From the NCBI GenBank assembly GCA_003499525.1, contig DNTB01000020.1, forward strand, positions 76,842 to 140,841: a DNA stretch of 64,000 nucleotides, in the 5' to 3' direction. Shown here piece after piece: positions 18,188-26,703 of this stretch (position 1 is the stretch's first letter; the number at the start of each line of letters is the position of its first letter). The notes beneath the pieces are model-generated. The model did no database searches. It saw only the letters and a program-made list of their open reading frames with translations, and was not told where the DNA came from. The translations under genes and the position numbers were made by a program. Origin of the DNA: Flavobacteriales bacterium (GTDB lineage: Bacteria; Bacteroidota; Bacteroidia; Flavobacteriales_G; Salibacteraceae).

Positions 18188-18390
18188 TTTGAACGGTGAA
18201 TATTGTGCTCTTCGAAAAATCTGATTTTGTCTGTTCCATAAGCAATCAGTTGCCCGTTATTGAACAATGCCGGCCTGAGATACACTCCAAAAGGTAAATT
18301 ACGATTCTCTAGTTCCATGCCCTTCTCTATAAGGTCCTTGAAAATTTTGACCCTATCGGGACACCAAAGTTTTGACTTTACAGCTGACAT
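18184..18390 (-). CDS. Small conserved hypothetical protein, 68 aa
   Basis: A 68-residue protein with a complete ORF between a strong promoter and acpH. It overlaps acpH by 4 bp (ATGA-type coupling), which supports that it is translated. Sequence features are a KLWCPDRVKIFKDLIEKGMELENR helix and a short beta pattern with LPFGVYLRPALF and QLIAYGTDKIRFF. No domain is recognised. Its place ahead of acpH and mnmD suggests a real gene rather than a leader peptide, but function is unknown. Confidence 0.7.
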   Translation of the reverse strand: MSAVKSKLWCPDRVKIFKDLIEKGMELENRNLPFGVYLRPALFNNGQLIAYGTDKIRFFEEHNIHRSN

Positions 18391-18406
18391 AGTTTTAGGT
18401 TACTCA

Positions 18407-18437
18407 CAAAGTTAATCAGCCACCTATGCAGTGCAAA
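18407..18437 (-). promoter_or_regulatory. Promoter TTTG, 19 bp, TAACTTTG
   Basis: A minus-strand TTTG (18434-18437) is 19 bp from TAACTTTG (18407-18414), an exact fit to the Bacteroidota sigma-ABfr consensus. It drives the 68-aa gene, acpH and mnmD, with an ATG 16 bp beyond the box. Confidence 0.75.
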
Positions 18438-18534
18438 TGACGAAAAGACCAGATGGGAAAGACGGCTTTTTTGGTGGCGTCTAAGAGTTATTCTTCCAAA
18501 TGCATTTTTTTATTTTCAAAGGGCTAACATTTTA

Positions 18535-18542
18535 TACCTTTG
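18535..18542 (+). promoter_or_regulatory. Promoter -7 box TACCTTTG of the tRNA-Leu pair
   Basis: An exact TAnnTTTG match lies 10 bp before the first tRNA-Leu. The upstream sequence is T-rich, without a clear TTG at the -33 distance. Confidence 0.55.
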
Positions 18543-18552
18543 CAGGCCATTT

Positions 18553-18638
18553 GCCCTGGTGGCGGAATTGGTAGACGCGCTAGGTTGAGGGCCTAGTGTC
18601 TTTAACAGGACGTGCTGGTTCGACTCCAGTCCAGGGCA
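18553..18638 (+). tRNA. tRNA-Leu (GAG)
   Basis: An 86-nt class II tRNA. The acceptor stem pairs 18553-18559 (GCCCTGG) with 18631-18637, followed by discriminator A. The D-arm sequence and GGTTCGACTCC T-arm are canonical, and a long variable arm is present. The anticodon loop TTGAGGG gives anticodon GAG (Leu CUC/CUU). CCA is not encoded. Confidence 0.95.
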
Positions 18639-18642
18639 CAAC

Positions 18643-18724
18643 GCCCAGATGGTGAAATTGGTAGACACGCTGTCTTCAGGTGGCAGTGCTTCATGGCGTG
18701 CAGGTTCGAGTCCTGTTCTGGGCA
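18643..18724 (+). tRNA. tRNA-Leu (CAG)
   Basis: An 82-nt class II tRNA starting 4 nt after the first. The acceptor stem pairs 18643-18649 with 18717-18723, discriminator A at 18724. The anticodon loop TTCAGGT within the stem CTGTC/GGCAG gives anticodon CAG (Leu CUG). The variable arm is long and the T-arm is GGTTCGAGTCC. CCA is not encoded. It is probably cotranscribed with the preceding tRNA. Confidence 0.95.
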
Positions 18725-18986
18725 CACGATAGAGTCTCGTTCAGTAAATTTTCTCATTCGACTTATTTGACTCATAGAGGTGAGAACAATTTCATAACCC
18801 TTCCTTTTTTAAGCACTATTTTGTTCTTTATGAACTTTAACAGGCAGTGAAAGTGTAATTCAATATATGCTCATGGCATTGAATTTAGGAACGATCTTGT
18901 TCCAAAAGAAATGCTCCAAAAAGTGATGAATCTGCAATACTTCATGTTGAATGTCGGGATTGCAATTTTCCATATCTCAGATTCAT
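18725..18986. other. Noncoding gap between tRNA pair and cls
   Basis: About 260 bp without a credible gene. I see no strong terminator after the tRNAs. One short hairpin (GGAAC, 6-nt loop, GTTCC near 18888-18903) is too weak to name. Confidence 0.5.
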
Positions 18987-18994
18987 TAGATTTG
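18987..18994 (+). promoter_or_regulatory. Promoter -7 box TAGATTTG for cls
   Basis: TAGATTTG lies 16 bp before the cls ATG at 19011. A TTG at 18960-18962 is 24 bp upstream, slightly farther than ideal. Confidence 0.5.
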
Positions 18995-19010
18995 ATACAA
19001 GATTCTATAT

Positions 19011-20489
19011 ATGGGCTGGTTAGAGGTACTATTAGATTTCATTTACCAGAATCTTTGGCTATTCCTTATCGTTTTCTACTACTTTATAGTAACAATAACC
19101 ATAGTATCGCTCCTGCTACAAAATACCAACCCGATAAAAACCCTTACTTACATCATTGCACTTCTTACCCTTCCGGTGATAGGTTTGATCGTTTACTATT
19201 TTCTTGGGCAGGACTATCGCAAGGATAAATTATTCTCTATTAAAGGGGTAGTGGACAACCAATGGATAAAAAAATGGATGGATGCTCAAATAATAAGCGT
19301 TCAAAAGAATCATCTTCTTACCAAAGAGGTTATGGGGCGCAATGTAAAAGTCGCTACTCAGGTTTTTCGGGCGAATAACAGCATTATTACCACAAAGAAT
19401 AGGGTTAAAGTCTTAAAAAGTGGAGATGAAAAATTCGATGCATTGATTAAGCAAATATCTGGTGCTGAGAGTTTTATATACATGGAGTATTATATTATTG
19501 AAGATGATCGACTGGGGAGCGGGATTCTTAATTTACTTGAAGAAAAGGCAAGGAACGGGGTTCAAGTTAGATTTATTTATGACGATGTTGGCAGTTCAGA
19601 TCTAAGTTCGGCTCGACTAAAAAGTCTAAAGAATAGCGGGGTTTCGCTTTTTCCTTTTATGCCGGTTCGTTTTCCTGTATACAGCAGTAAGCTCAATTTC
19701 AGAGACCACAGAAAAATCGCCGTCATAGATGGTAAAGTAGGTTTTATAGGAGGCATCAACATCGCCGAAAGGTATTCCAGCAGGTTCAGCCCTAAGAATT
19801 GGAGAGATACCCACTTGATGATCGAAGGGGAGGCCGTTCGATCATTAATCATTGTATTTCTGCTTAACTGGAAATTTGTAAGCGGAGAAGTACCTGAATT
19901 GGAATCAAAAATATTTGAACCCTTTTCAAATGTTGATGACCAGCAACTGGTTCAATTCGCCTTTAGCGGGCCTGATTCCGATTGGGCTTCGATTATGTTG
20001 AGCTTTATAACCGCCATTTCTATGGCGGAAGAGAAAGTGTATCTGCAATCTCCTTATTTTATACCTACAGAAAGTCTTATCACGGCATTAACTAGTGCTG
20101 CTCAAACGGGTGTAAACGTTAAGCTCATGCTTCCCGGCAAGTCAGACGCAAGAATTACACAATGGGCTGGCGAGAGTTATTATTCACCGTTGTTGGAAGC
20201 CGGAGTTGAGATTTTTTTGTACCAAGATGGCTTCCTTCATGCTAAAACAATCATTGTAGATGATCTATTTAGTAGCGTAGGAACGGCCAATTTAGACTAC
20301 AGGTCATTTAATACAAACTTTGAAGTGAACTGCCTGATATACGATAAAGGAGTGACAAATGAGTTGAATAATATGTTTCTGGAAGACTTAAAACACTGCA
20401 TCCAGGTTGATGCTGAAAGATGGCACAAAAGACCCTGGAATAAGCGACTGGTTCAATCTTTATCCAGACCACTTTCACCTCTTCTCTAA
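19011..20489 (+). CDS. cls: Cardiolipin synthase (PLD superfamily)
   Basis: A 492-residue inner-membrane phospholipase-D-type enzyme that joins two phosphatidylglycerols into cardiolipin. Two N-terminal helices (about 12-36 and 44-65) precede the catalytic domain. HKD motif 1 is His233, Lys235, Asp240 and motif 2 is His410, Lys412, Asp417, each followed by the expected GG or GTAN segment (FIGGIN, SVGTANLDYRSF). Length and architecture match bacterial ClsA. The ATG at 19011 gives a complete first helix. It stands alone after the tRNA pair. Confidence 0.93.
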   Translation: MGWLEVLLDFIYQNLWLFLIVFYYFIVTITIVSLLLQNTNPIKTLTYIIALLTLPVIGLIVYYFLGQDYRKDKLFSIKGVVDNQWIKKWMDAQIISVQKNHLLTKEVMGRNVKVATQVFRANNSIITTKNRVKVLKSGDEKFDALIKQISGAESFIYMEYYIIEDDRLGSGILNLLEEKARNGVQVRFIYDDVGSSDLSSARLKSLKNSGVSLFPFMPVRFPVYSSKLNFRDHRKIAVIDGKVGFIGGINIAERYSSRFSPKNWRDTHLMIEGEAVRSLIIVFLLNWKFVSGEVPELESKIFEPFSNVDDQQLVQFAFSGPDSDWASIMLSFITAISMAEEKVYLQSPYFIPTESLITALTSAAQTGVNVKLMLPGKSDARITQWAGESYYSPLLEAGVEIFLYQDGFLHAKTIIVDDLFSSVGTANLDYRSFNTNFEVNCLIYDKGVTNELNNMFLEDLKHCIQVDAERWHKRPWNKRLVQSLSRPLSPLL

Positions 20490-20534
20490 GATGAAAAAAT
20501 GAGCTATTTTTATTTATTGTCTTAGATTGCAAAT

Positions 20535-21398
20535 ATGACGATGGATAAGCGCATAATAGTAACCACAGATTTTTCTGACTCTTCTTTTGAAGCAATCAGA
20601 TTGGGAATTGAATTGAGCGGAAGAGCGAACTTGCCGTTAGAGCTGGTACACGTGATCGACATACCAATTTCGCTCAATATTGAAGATGTAAAATTCAACA
20701 AGGAACGTCTTGACCAAGGTGTGAAGAAACTCGAGGGAATTATTGACTACATCGATGAAATTAGAGACGCGGTTTCCTCGATGTTTAAGGTTCTCGATGA
20801 TGTTGATGATGAGCTTCAAATCAAAGGACATATTCTGTCTAACAAAACACCGCGAGAGCTAAATCGGTTTTTTGATGTCTGGAATGCTGAAATAGTTATT
20901 CTTGGAACCAATGGAAAGGGACAAAGTCCTTTAATCGGATCTTTTGCACAAAGACTTTTAAGCCGAACGGATATTAGTGCCATCAGCATAAAATCTACCA
21001 GCAGGTCAAAGCTCAATAAAGTTCTGTTTGCTTCGGATTTTTCTGAAAATGATATTCTTATAAAGGCATTTGATAAGCTCAAGGCTTACAGTAGAGCGTT
21101 TCAGTTTGAAATTGAAGCCGTTCGAATCAATACTCCAATAAACTTCTTATCCACAGATAAGATCAACGCTCTTTTTGACTCTTTCGCAGGAAAATGCGAA
21201 TTTGACCGACAGAGACTTCACAGCTACAACGCCTTTACCGTAGAAGAAGGCGTTTGCAGCTTTGCGGAAATGATTGATGGCGATGCAATAGCTGTTTTCT
21301 CACTAGGGCATCGAGGAATAAAAAAGCTTTTTCACCACAGCTTCTCGAACCAAATCATACAATACTCCGATATTCCTGTCCTCACGATAAAACAATAA
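20535..21398 (+). CDS. Universal stress protein, tandem UspA domains
   Basis: A 287-residue cytoplasmic protein with two Usp-like domains. The first opens IIVTTDFSDSSFEAIRLG and has GTNGKGQSPLIGSFAQRLL, close to the ATP-binding Gly-2x-Gly-9x-Gly-(S/T) pattern; the second opens KVLFASDFSENDILIKAF and has lost most of that motif, though HRGIKKLFHHSFSNQI remains. ATP binding is thus likely only in the first half. Role is a general stress response by family. Two in-frame ATG codons (20535 and 20541) are both possible. It converges on the next gene with only 2 bp between stops. Confidence 0.88.
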   Translation: MTMDKRIIVTTDFSDSSFEAIRLGIELSGRANLPLELVHVIDIPISLNIEDVKFNKERLDQGVKKLEGIIDYIDEIRDAVSSMFKVLDDVDDELQIKGHILSNKTPRELNRFFDVWNAEIVILGTNGKGQSPLIGSFAQRLLSRTDISAISIKSTSRSKLNKVLFASDFSENDILIKAFDKLKAYSRAFQFEIEAVRINTPINFLSTDKINALFDSFAGKCEFDRQRLHSYNAFTVEEGVCSFAEMIDGDAIAVFSLGHRGIKKLFHHSFSNQIIQYSDIPVLTIKQ

Positions 21399-21400
21399 AT

Positions 21401-21913
21401 TCAAAGCTTCCTCTTAATTTGGTTCAACAATCTTGAGGTTTGTTCACGGTCGAGATGCATACCGAAAGGAATAGGTTCGGAACTACCATAAAACTCCAGC
21501 TGTTGATTTGCAATAGTCCAAAATGACTTTGCGAATCCTTCGGAAATTGACTTCCGTTCCCTCGTAACTTTGCGAATACCTCTAATGTTTTTTCGTTCCG
21601 TGCTAAATCTTCTCTTCCTCCATCCGTAATTTATTTCCAACGAAACTTGGTCACGGGTAATGGTAATAAGCTCAAAACCACGGATCTTATAGATCAAAGC
21701 TTCTAATCCCTTCCACTCAAAATAGAGCCAAAAAGCAAGATAAGCGGTAAAGAATAGTATTTGTCCTGAATCTTGAAGATCAAATACAACTTTGTACAAA
21801 ACATACAGCCCCATGGTGGTCCATAAAATATTCCAAAACCAGAGAGTCATTCTCATCCAGTTCTCGGATTGGGCTTCTATTTTAAAGTTTACCTCATCTT
21901 TTTGAGAATGCAT
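21401..21913 (-). CDS. Predicted membrane protein, unknown function
   Basis: A 170-residue protein with two hydrophobic helices in its first half (about MTLWFWNILWTTMGLYVLYKV and ILFFTAYLAFWLYFEW) and a beta-rich, Lys/Arg-rich C-terminal half (ELITITRDQVSLE ... RRFSTERKNIRGIRKV) that resembles small bacterial PH-like domains. I prefer the ATG at 21913 (MHSQKDEVN); an ATG at 21940 would add nine residues. No family is recognised. It is divergent from the TPR-like gene. A broadly similar layout occurs in the gene at 49598-50104, but I could not show homology. Confidence 0.65.
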   Translation of the reverse strand: MHSQKDEVNFKIEAQSENWMRMTLWFWNILWTTMGLYVLYKVVFDLQDSGQILFFTAYLAFWLYFEWKGLEALIYKIRGFELITITRDQVSLEINYGWRKRRFSTERKNIRGIRKVTRERKSISEGFAKSFWTIANQQLEFYGSSEPIPFGMHLDREQTSRLLNQIKRKL

Positions 21914-21992
21914 AATTATCCCTGGCGCGATACTTGTCATGGTGTGCTCAATTTGATAAAGGATACAAATATGAGGAATACTATTAGTCCGT

Positions 21993-22000
21993 TATCTTTG
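21993..22000 (+). promoter_or_regulatory. Promoter -7 box TATCTTTG
   Basis: An exact TAnnTTTG match 18 bp before the ATG at 22019. It supports the short start of the next gene, since longer reading would begin upstream of the promoter. Confidence 0.55.
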
Positions 22001-22018
22001 CCAACAAAGAACTTAGCT

Positions 22019-22792
22019 ATGAAGAGAAGAGATGCAATGTTAACGGTGGGGTTGATTTTTTCGATGTTAGTTTCCATAGGTGGGTCTGCACAAGTGGCCG
22101 ATGGGAAGCACCAAAAGTTATTTGATTTATACGTTCTTGGAGAGTTTGAAGATTGCCTAAAAAAGGCCGAACGTTTGTCGGAAAAAGACAAGTATAAATC
22201 TGATAGTGAGGTTTATCTGTGGATATCTATGTGCAATTATGAAATCTGCATGGACAACGAGCTTTCCTTCTACCACAAGAATTGCCAGAAAGATGCTCTA
22301 AAGAACGGGGTTAAATTCAAAAAGAAAGATGACAAATTAAAATCCAAGGAGGAGAAATATCTGTTCGATCAAAACGTGGATTATATCACAAAACTCAAAG
22401 AATACGGATGTAGCGAAGCAAAATCGTACTATTTGGAGAAAGACTATCGGAAAGCGGCTTACTACTACAATCTTTCTTATGATTTAGACCAATCTGATGA
22501 TGCCATTAGGTTGATGAAAGGAGTTGCGGACCTCAAAAACAGGAATTATCGCGAAGGACAGGATATGGTTGACCTCAGCCTCACCAACTTCAAGACATTG
22601 GCTGAAGGCGAAGGTTATACTCCAGACCCGTTAATTGAGGAAGTTTTTGAAGATGGATTTGTCAACTATGCAGATCATTTATTAAGTCAGAATAAAGTGA
22701 ATGAGGCTATTGAGGTTGCACAGCTTGCGGTTACTCTTTCACCCCAAAACGCAAAGTTTATTCGTCTGTACAAGATCGTTTCAGAAGGATAA
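22019..22792 (+). CDS. Secreted TPR-like protein, unknown function
   Basis: A 257-residue protein with a signal peptide from the ATG at 22019 (MKRRDAMLTVGLIFSML..., cleavage near GGSAQ-V). The rest is helical with several TPR-like helix pairs, such as KSYYLEKDYRKAAYYYNLSYDLDQ and VNEAIEVAQLAVTLSPQN, and a Lys-rich stretch near residue 100. It has a pair of Cys residues in MCNYEICMD. No enzyme motif is present. Predicted to be periplasmic and to bind protein partners. It lies 9 bp before trmD, so the two may be cotranscribed. Confidence 0.75.
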   Translation: MKRRDAMLTVGLIFSMLVSIGGSAQVADGKHQKLFDLYVLGEFEDCLKKAERLSEKDKYKSDSEVYLWISMCNYEICMDNELSFYHKNCQKDALKNGVKFKKKDDKLKSKEEKYLFDQNVDYITKLKEYGCSEAKSYYLEKDYRKAAYYYNLSYDLDQSDDAIRLMKGVADLKNRNYREGQDMVDLSLTNFKTLAEGEGYTPDPLIEEVFEDGFVNYADHLLSQNKVNEAIEVAQLAVTLSPQNAKFIRLYKIVSEG

Positions 22793-22801
22793 ACTCGAGC
22801 C

Positions 22802-23488
22802 ATGATCATTGAAATTGCGACCCTTTTTCCTGAAATGTTCAAGGGACCATTTACCGAGTCTATTATCAAACGGGCCGTTGAATCACAATATGTGGAATTC
22901 AAATTCCACAACCCACGAGATTTCAGCACTGACAAGCATAAAAAAGTAGATGACTACCCATTTGGGGGGGAGGCCGGCATGGTAATGACGCCTCAGCCTT
23001 TGGCAGATATGATCAACCACCTTACCTCAAAAGAAGCCTTTGACGCCATTATATTTATGACACCAGATGGAGCCCGGTTGGATCAAAGAATGGTCAATAG
23101 TTTTTCTCACTTCAATAGAATCTTAATTCTCAATGGACATTACAAAGGCATCGATCAGCGCATTAGAGATAAGTATGTAACCCATGAAGTTTCCATAGGA
23201 GATTATGTCATTTCGGGCGGCGAACTGGCAACGGCAGTTTTTTGTGATGCTTTGGTTCGCATTATTCCCGGCGTACTTGGAGATTCCTCTTCTGCACTTA
23301 CAGATTCTTTTCAGGATGGGCTGCTTGCTCCTCCTGTATATACGCGTCCTGCTAGTTTTCGGGGGATGAGTGTACCGGAGGTGTTAAGATCAGGTAATTT
23401 TGGAGAAATTGATCAGTGGAAACTCGAAAAAGCACTCGAAAAGACAAAAATACGCCGTCCAGATCTCCTTAATCCAAGCAAGAAATAG
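22802..23488 (+). CDS. trmD: tRNA (guanine37-N1)-methyltransferase TrmD
   Basis: A 228-residue SPOUT methyltransferase that makes m1G37 in tRNAs reading CNN and NGG codons, preventing +1 slippage. The start MIIEIATLFPEMF, the YPFGGEAGMVM loop and the trefoil-knot SAM site GDYVISGGELA are all typical, as is the C-terminal helical domain ending in RRPDL. It is followed by rplS. The more usual companions rpsP and rimM are absent, as commonly seen in Bacteroidota. Confidence 0.95.
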   Translation: MIIEIATLFPEMFKGPFTESIIKRAVESQYVEFKFHNPRDFSTDKHKKVDDYPFGGEAGMVMTPQPLADMINHLTSKEAFDAIIFMTPDGARLDQRMVNSFSHFNRILILNGHYKGIDQRIRDKYVTHEVSIGDYVISGGELATAVFCDALVRIIPGVLGDSSSALTDSFQDGLLAPPVYTRPASFRGMSVPEVLRSGNFGEIDQWKLEKALEKTKIRRPDLLNPSKK

Positions 23489-23539
23489 AAAATATTCGTA
23501 TTATTGCAGCCCGAATTTTTTAGGCAAAACCTTAGAGAA

Positions 23540-23890
23540 ATGAATCCGAAAATAAAAGAAGCGTTGGCAGATGCTGAATCGGCAAACCAACTTCCCGATT
23601 TCAAGGCCGGTGATACGATAACCGTTCACTACAAGATTAAAGAGGGAAATAAAGAACGGGTTCAGCCTTATCAAGGGGTTGTACTTCAACGAAAAGGTAC
23701 AGGAGCAACAGGTACTTTCACTGTTCGTAAAATGAGTGGTGGTATTGGAATCGAAAGGATTTTTAATGTCGGGTCACCGTTCATCGACCACATTGTGGTG
23801 AATAAAGTTGGAGTAGTTCGAAGATCAAGGATATTCTACCTGCGAGGCCGAAGAGGAAAGGCTGCACGAATTAAGGAAAAGCAGCGCTAG
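23540..23890 (+). CDS. rplS: 50S ribosomal protein L19
   Basis: A 116-residue L19. Start is set at the ATG 23540 (MNPKIKEALADAES), which matches the family; an in-frame TTG at 23504 would give an atypical N-terminus. FKAGDTITVHYKI, RVQPYQGVVLQRKG, FTVRKMSGGIGIERIF and the RRSRIFYLRGRRGKAARIKEK tail are all present. The protein sits at the 30S-50S interface. It lies 51 bp after trmD and converges on the mono-haem lipoprotein gene. Confidence 0.95.
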   Translation: MNPKIKEALADAESANQLPDFKAGDTITVHYKIKEGNKERVQPYQGVVLQRKGTGATGTFTVRKMSGGIGIERIFNVGSPFIDHIVVNKVGVVRRSRIFYLRGRRGKAARIKEKQR

Positions 23891-23908
23891 ATTCTCTTCC
23901 TTAGGAAA

Positions 23909-24373
23909 TTAAAACTTCAGTTTTTCAATTTTACCTATTGGACCCGGGCAATTGTGTTTATGACATGCCACGCAGGTTTCCATGACTTTATTGTAATTCT
24001 CTCGTGATGGTTCTTCCTTGAATTCATTATAAGCACTTAGCCAGACTCTTGCCATAGCGTCATAATTAGCATCAATCTCATCCGGATTTGTCGGTGTGGA
24101 ACCAATGATCCCTGAATAATCAGCAAAACTGATTTGTGGTTCTGGATTATCTTTTAGTTCAATTCCTGTTTGTTCCAGCTCCTCATGCATTTGACGCATC
24201 AATAGTGCCAGTTCACTCGGCTTGTAAAGCACTCCTGATGTGCTATCAGCAGCGTTTTGTATCGAGCTCGACGTGTTTGCTTGTTCATTACTCTTGCTCT
24301 CCCCATTGCATGATATCAGCAATAGAGAAAGCAGAGTAAATAAAATAGAAATGGAAATGAGGCTATTGGACAT
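23909..24373 (-). CDS. Mono-haem cytochrome-like lipoprotein
   Basis: A 154-residue predicted lipoprotein (start at 24373, MSNSLISISI, lipobox LLISC with Cys22). A low-complexity Asn/Ser/Gln linker follows, then a helical domain with ALLMRQMHEELE and a C-terminal haem motif CVACH (Cys134, Cys137, His138). The helices with a C-terminal CxxCH resemble class II cytochromes (c-prime type). The protein is probably bound at the outer leaflet of the inner membrane or the periplasmic face of the outer membrane. An alternative ATG at 24391 would add six residues. It overlaps the DUF4920 gene by 11 bp and ends the guaA run. Function is unknown. Confidence 0.75.
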   Translation of the reverse strand: MSNSLISISILFTLLSLLLISCNGESKSNEQANTSSSIQNAADSTSGVLYKPSELALLMRQMHEELEQTGIELKDNPEPQISFADYSGIIGSTPTNPDEIDANYDAMARVWLSAYNEFKEEPSRENYNKVMETCVACHKHNCPGPIGKIEKLKF

Positions 24374-24875
24374 AGACTCCTGTTGCTTCATATGATAAAA
24401 CAACTTTTGGATCAGTGATAGATTCAACTGAATCAGCATCCGCGCCGGCGTCCATTGCGTAATGTCTTAATTCCTCAACGCTAATTGTATCGTAATAGGC
24501 AAAACCATTAATAGTAGTTCTGTGACCGGCAGCATCAAGAGGAACAAAAAAGTCATAATCCTTAAATCGAACCATCATTTCTCCTGCGTCAGCGGCATCT
24601 ACTTTCATCCAGCATCCTTTTCGCTTGCAGCTTGATAAAACTTCAGACTCAATGGTCACTTTCATGGTATCTAATCCTTTGGTAGAAAACATGGCGTAAA
24701 ACTCCTCGGGAGAGACGGCATTGGATGCATCAAACTCTTCACCAGCAGTGTAAGGGTAAACATTCTCCACTAACTCTTCAGAAGTGCTTTGCTCATCAGA
24801 GCCCTGTTCCTCGTTAGTTCCTGAACCACAGGATATTACAAATAAGGTTGAAAAAATAATAGCTAAGTATTTCAT
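24363..24875 (-). CDS. DUF4920 domain lipoprotein
   Basis: A 170-residue lipoprotein (MKYLAIIFSTLFVISC, lipobox Cys16), with an acidic Glu/Ser-rich linker and then a DUF4920 domain, a small OB-like beta fold. The domain holds the SSCKRKGCWMKV block, two cysteines separated by four residues that could bind metal or form a disulphide, and later FVPLDAAGHRTTINGFAYYD. Function of DUF4920 is unknown to me. Its close link to a haem lipoprotein makes a redox or metal role plausible. It lies 10 bp after the LysM gene and overlaps the haem gene. Confidence 0.82.
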   Translation of the reverse strand: MKYLAIIFSTLFVISCGSGTNEEQGSDEQSTSEELVENVYPYTAGEEFDASNAVSPEEFYAMFSTKGLDTMKVTIESEVLSSCKRKGCWMKVDAADAGEMMVRFKDYDFFVPLDAAGHRTTINGFAYYDTISVEELRHYAMDAGADADSVESITDPKVVLSYEATGVYVQ

Positions 24876-24885
24876 GCTGTAAATT

Positions 24886-26703
24886 TTAAAACGACAAAAT
24901 TACCTCATAATCATGATATTTCAATACGTAGGACCCTGTGTTCTCGAACCCACTCTCAAATCCCACTTGAACAAAATCATAAATTGAAGCACTGCATTGC
25001 TTGGGATTTGATTTGATGTGATGAGCATACTTGCTCCCATTTGTGAGCATCGATTCTCCAAAATACATGGTTAAATCATAGGCCAAAAAAGAATATCTAT
25101 TGGGTTCTTTGCCGTTCTTAGCGATGAATTTTTCAGCAATAGATATCGTCAGTGAATCAGAGTAATTAACAAAGTAACGACTCGGGTACCTTACTTTCAG
25201 TGCACTTAAGTGGTCAAAAGAAAGGCTCTTAAATGATTGCCACGATTCCAAACCAATTACCTCTATTCTATGTGTTGAATCTGCATTGGTGGAAAGATCA
25301 TAAGCCATGCTCAAAACCTGTGATACAAAAGGCTCAAAATTACTGGCCACGACCAGAGTTACATTTTTTGAGTCTCCAATAGCATTAGTAAGCTGTTTTA
25401 ATTCTGGCTTTGGCATAGTCAAAACTGGCAGGGTATCATTCGGGAGGTCTCTCCTTCCTGTGTATTTCTTAATAAGATCCAGAGCACGTTTGTCAGAGTA
25501 TTTACCGCTGCTTACAATAATGTTAGTTGAGTCATGGACCTCTTTCTGGACGTATTTTGCAATTCTTATATTCTGCGATGCATCTGAAGCATAAGCTCTA
25601 AAAACATAGGGGTTACTTAACAGGTTTCTACCAGATATTTTAACCGGGCTTATGATTGGAATTTTATGTGTCAGTGCATACTTCGAAAATATTTCAAATA
25701 AAGAAGGATACAGCGGACCAATAATTAAATGAGATCTGGAAAGATGACTATCCTCTAAAATTGGGGTAACATTCTGAGTATCCGTAAAAACATCATAGTA
25801 TTTTATCTTTATGTTGGTGTGGAATTTTTCTTTAAGCGAATCCAATGCAAGATTAATTCCATGCATAAAGTCAAGAGCTACCAAAGACATCGGTTTTAGC
25901 TTAACAGATTCTAAATCAGAATGAGATGCACTTGCTGTTTCTATGGTCAAAACATTTGCTTTGAGATAAAATGGAAGTAAAACGGACATGAATAAAGTAT
26001 CGATGTCATCAAACTTTTTAATCCAGGAGGAGTCTACAATTTCTACTTCATCCTCAAAACTGACAAACTCCGGATTGGGTATTGGAATTCGAATGGCAAT
26101 ACCTTCCAGCAATCCTTGCTGAAACCCATTGTTAAGCATTTGTATTGAATCGGGTGATAGTCCATAGTCGTCTGATATGCTCTGCAGTGTCTCTCCTTCT
26201 TTGATTTTATGGTACTGAAGCGAATCTTGTTCAGGCATTGAAATGGATAAACTATCAGTTTTGGCCTCCGTGTTTGCAGCAGGTATTTTTACCACCATTC
26301 CCACTTTTAAACCTTCTCTTAATTCAGGGTTGTACGATTTTATGCTCTCGATATCCGTGTCATAAAGCTTTGACAAACCATAAAGCGTCTGTTTTTTAAT
26401 GACTTTATGGTAAATGGTATCATTACTTAACTCGACCCGGGATTTTTTGGCTGTTTTCCTGTCTGCCTTTTCAATGGGGATAAGAAGGGTTTGATGGATG
26501 CGCAGTCCATCGCCAATTAAGTCTTTATTGGCCTGTTTTATATCGTCGACAGTAATGGAGTATTTCTTAGAAATCGCGTACAAGGTTTCTCCCTTTTTAA
26601 CTTCATGAATAACAAACTCCTGTCCGTCAATATCGAGTTTCTCCTGAGCAAGAAGACTTACTGCAGAAAAACATAAGAATAAAAGGACTATTAGAATTCT
26701 CAT
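24886..26703 (-). CDS. Triple-LysM and periplasmic-binding fusion protein
   Basis: A 605-residue secreted protein. The signal peptide (MRILIVLLFL...LLAQ) is followed by three LysM peptidoglycan-binding domains at about residues 33-77, 98-141 and 164-207, each with the typical HxVKKGETLYAISKKY-like start. From about 230 to the end is a type I periplasmic-binding-protein fold like that of LivJ or LpoA (VALDFMHGINLALDSL, HLIIGPLYPSLFEIFSKYA, IISPVKISG). I start at the ATG 26703; the ATG at 26709 overlaps guaA more. It is downstream of and overlaps guaA by 4 bp. A cell-wall sensing or synthase-activating role is an inference. Confidence 0.85.
   Translation of the reverse strand: MRILIVLLFLCFSAVSLLAQEKLDIDGQEFVIHEVKKGETLYAISKKYSITVDDIKQANKDLIGDGLRIHQTLLIPIEKADRKTAKKSRVELSNDTIYHKVIKKQTLYGLSKLYDTDIESIKSYNPELREGLKVGMVVKIPAANTEAKTDSLSISMPEQDSLQYHKIKEGETLQSISDDYGLSPDSIQMLNNGFQQGLLEGIAIRIPIPNPEFVSFEDEVEIVDSSWIKKFDDIDTLFMSVLLPFYLKANVLTIETASASHSDLESVKLKPMSLVALDFMHGINLALDSLKEKFHTNIKIKYYDVFTDTQNVTPILEDSHLSRSHLIIGPLYPSLFEIFSKYALTHKIPIISPVKISGRNLLSNPYVFRAYASDASQNIRIAKYVQKEVHDSTNIIVSSGKYSDKRALDLIKKYTGRRDLPNDTLPVLTMPKPELKQLTNAIGDSKNVTLVVASNFEPFVSQVLSMAYDLSTNADSTHRIEVIGLESWQSFKSLSFDHLSALKVRYPSRYFVNYSDSLTISIAEKFIAKNGKEPNRYSFLAYDLTMYFGESMLTNGSKYAHHIKSNPKQCSASIYDFVQVGFESGFENTGSYVLKYHDYEVILSF

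Noticed and set aside
18516..18725. Minus-strand ORF of 69 residues containing GLEPARHEA and GLESNQHV
   Set aside because: It is the complement of the two tRNA-Leu genes, a well-known source of false protein annotations.
18888..18903. Small hairpin GGAAC-6-GTTCC upstream of cls
   Set aside because: Only five base pairs and no T-run; not a terminator and no known regulatory element.
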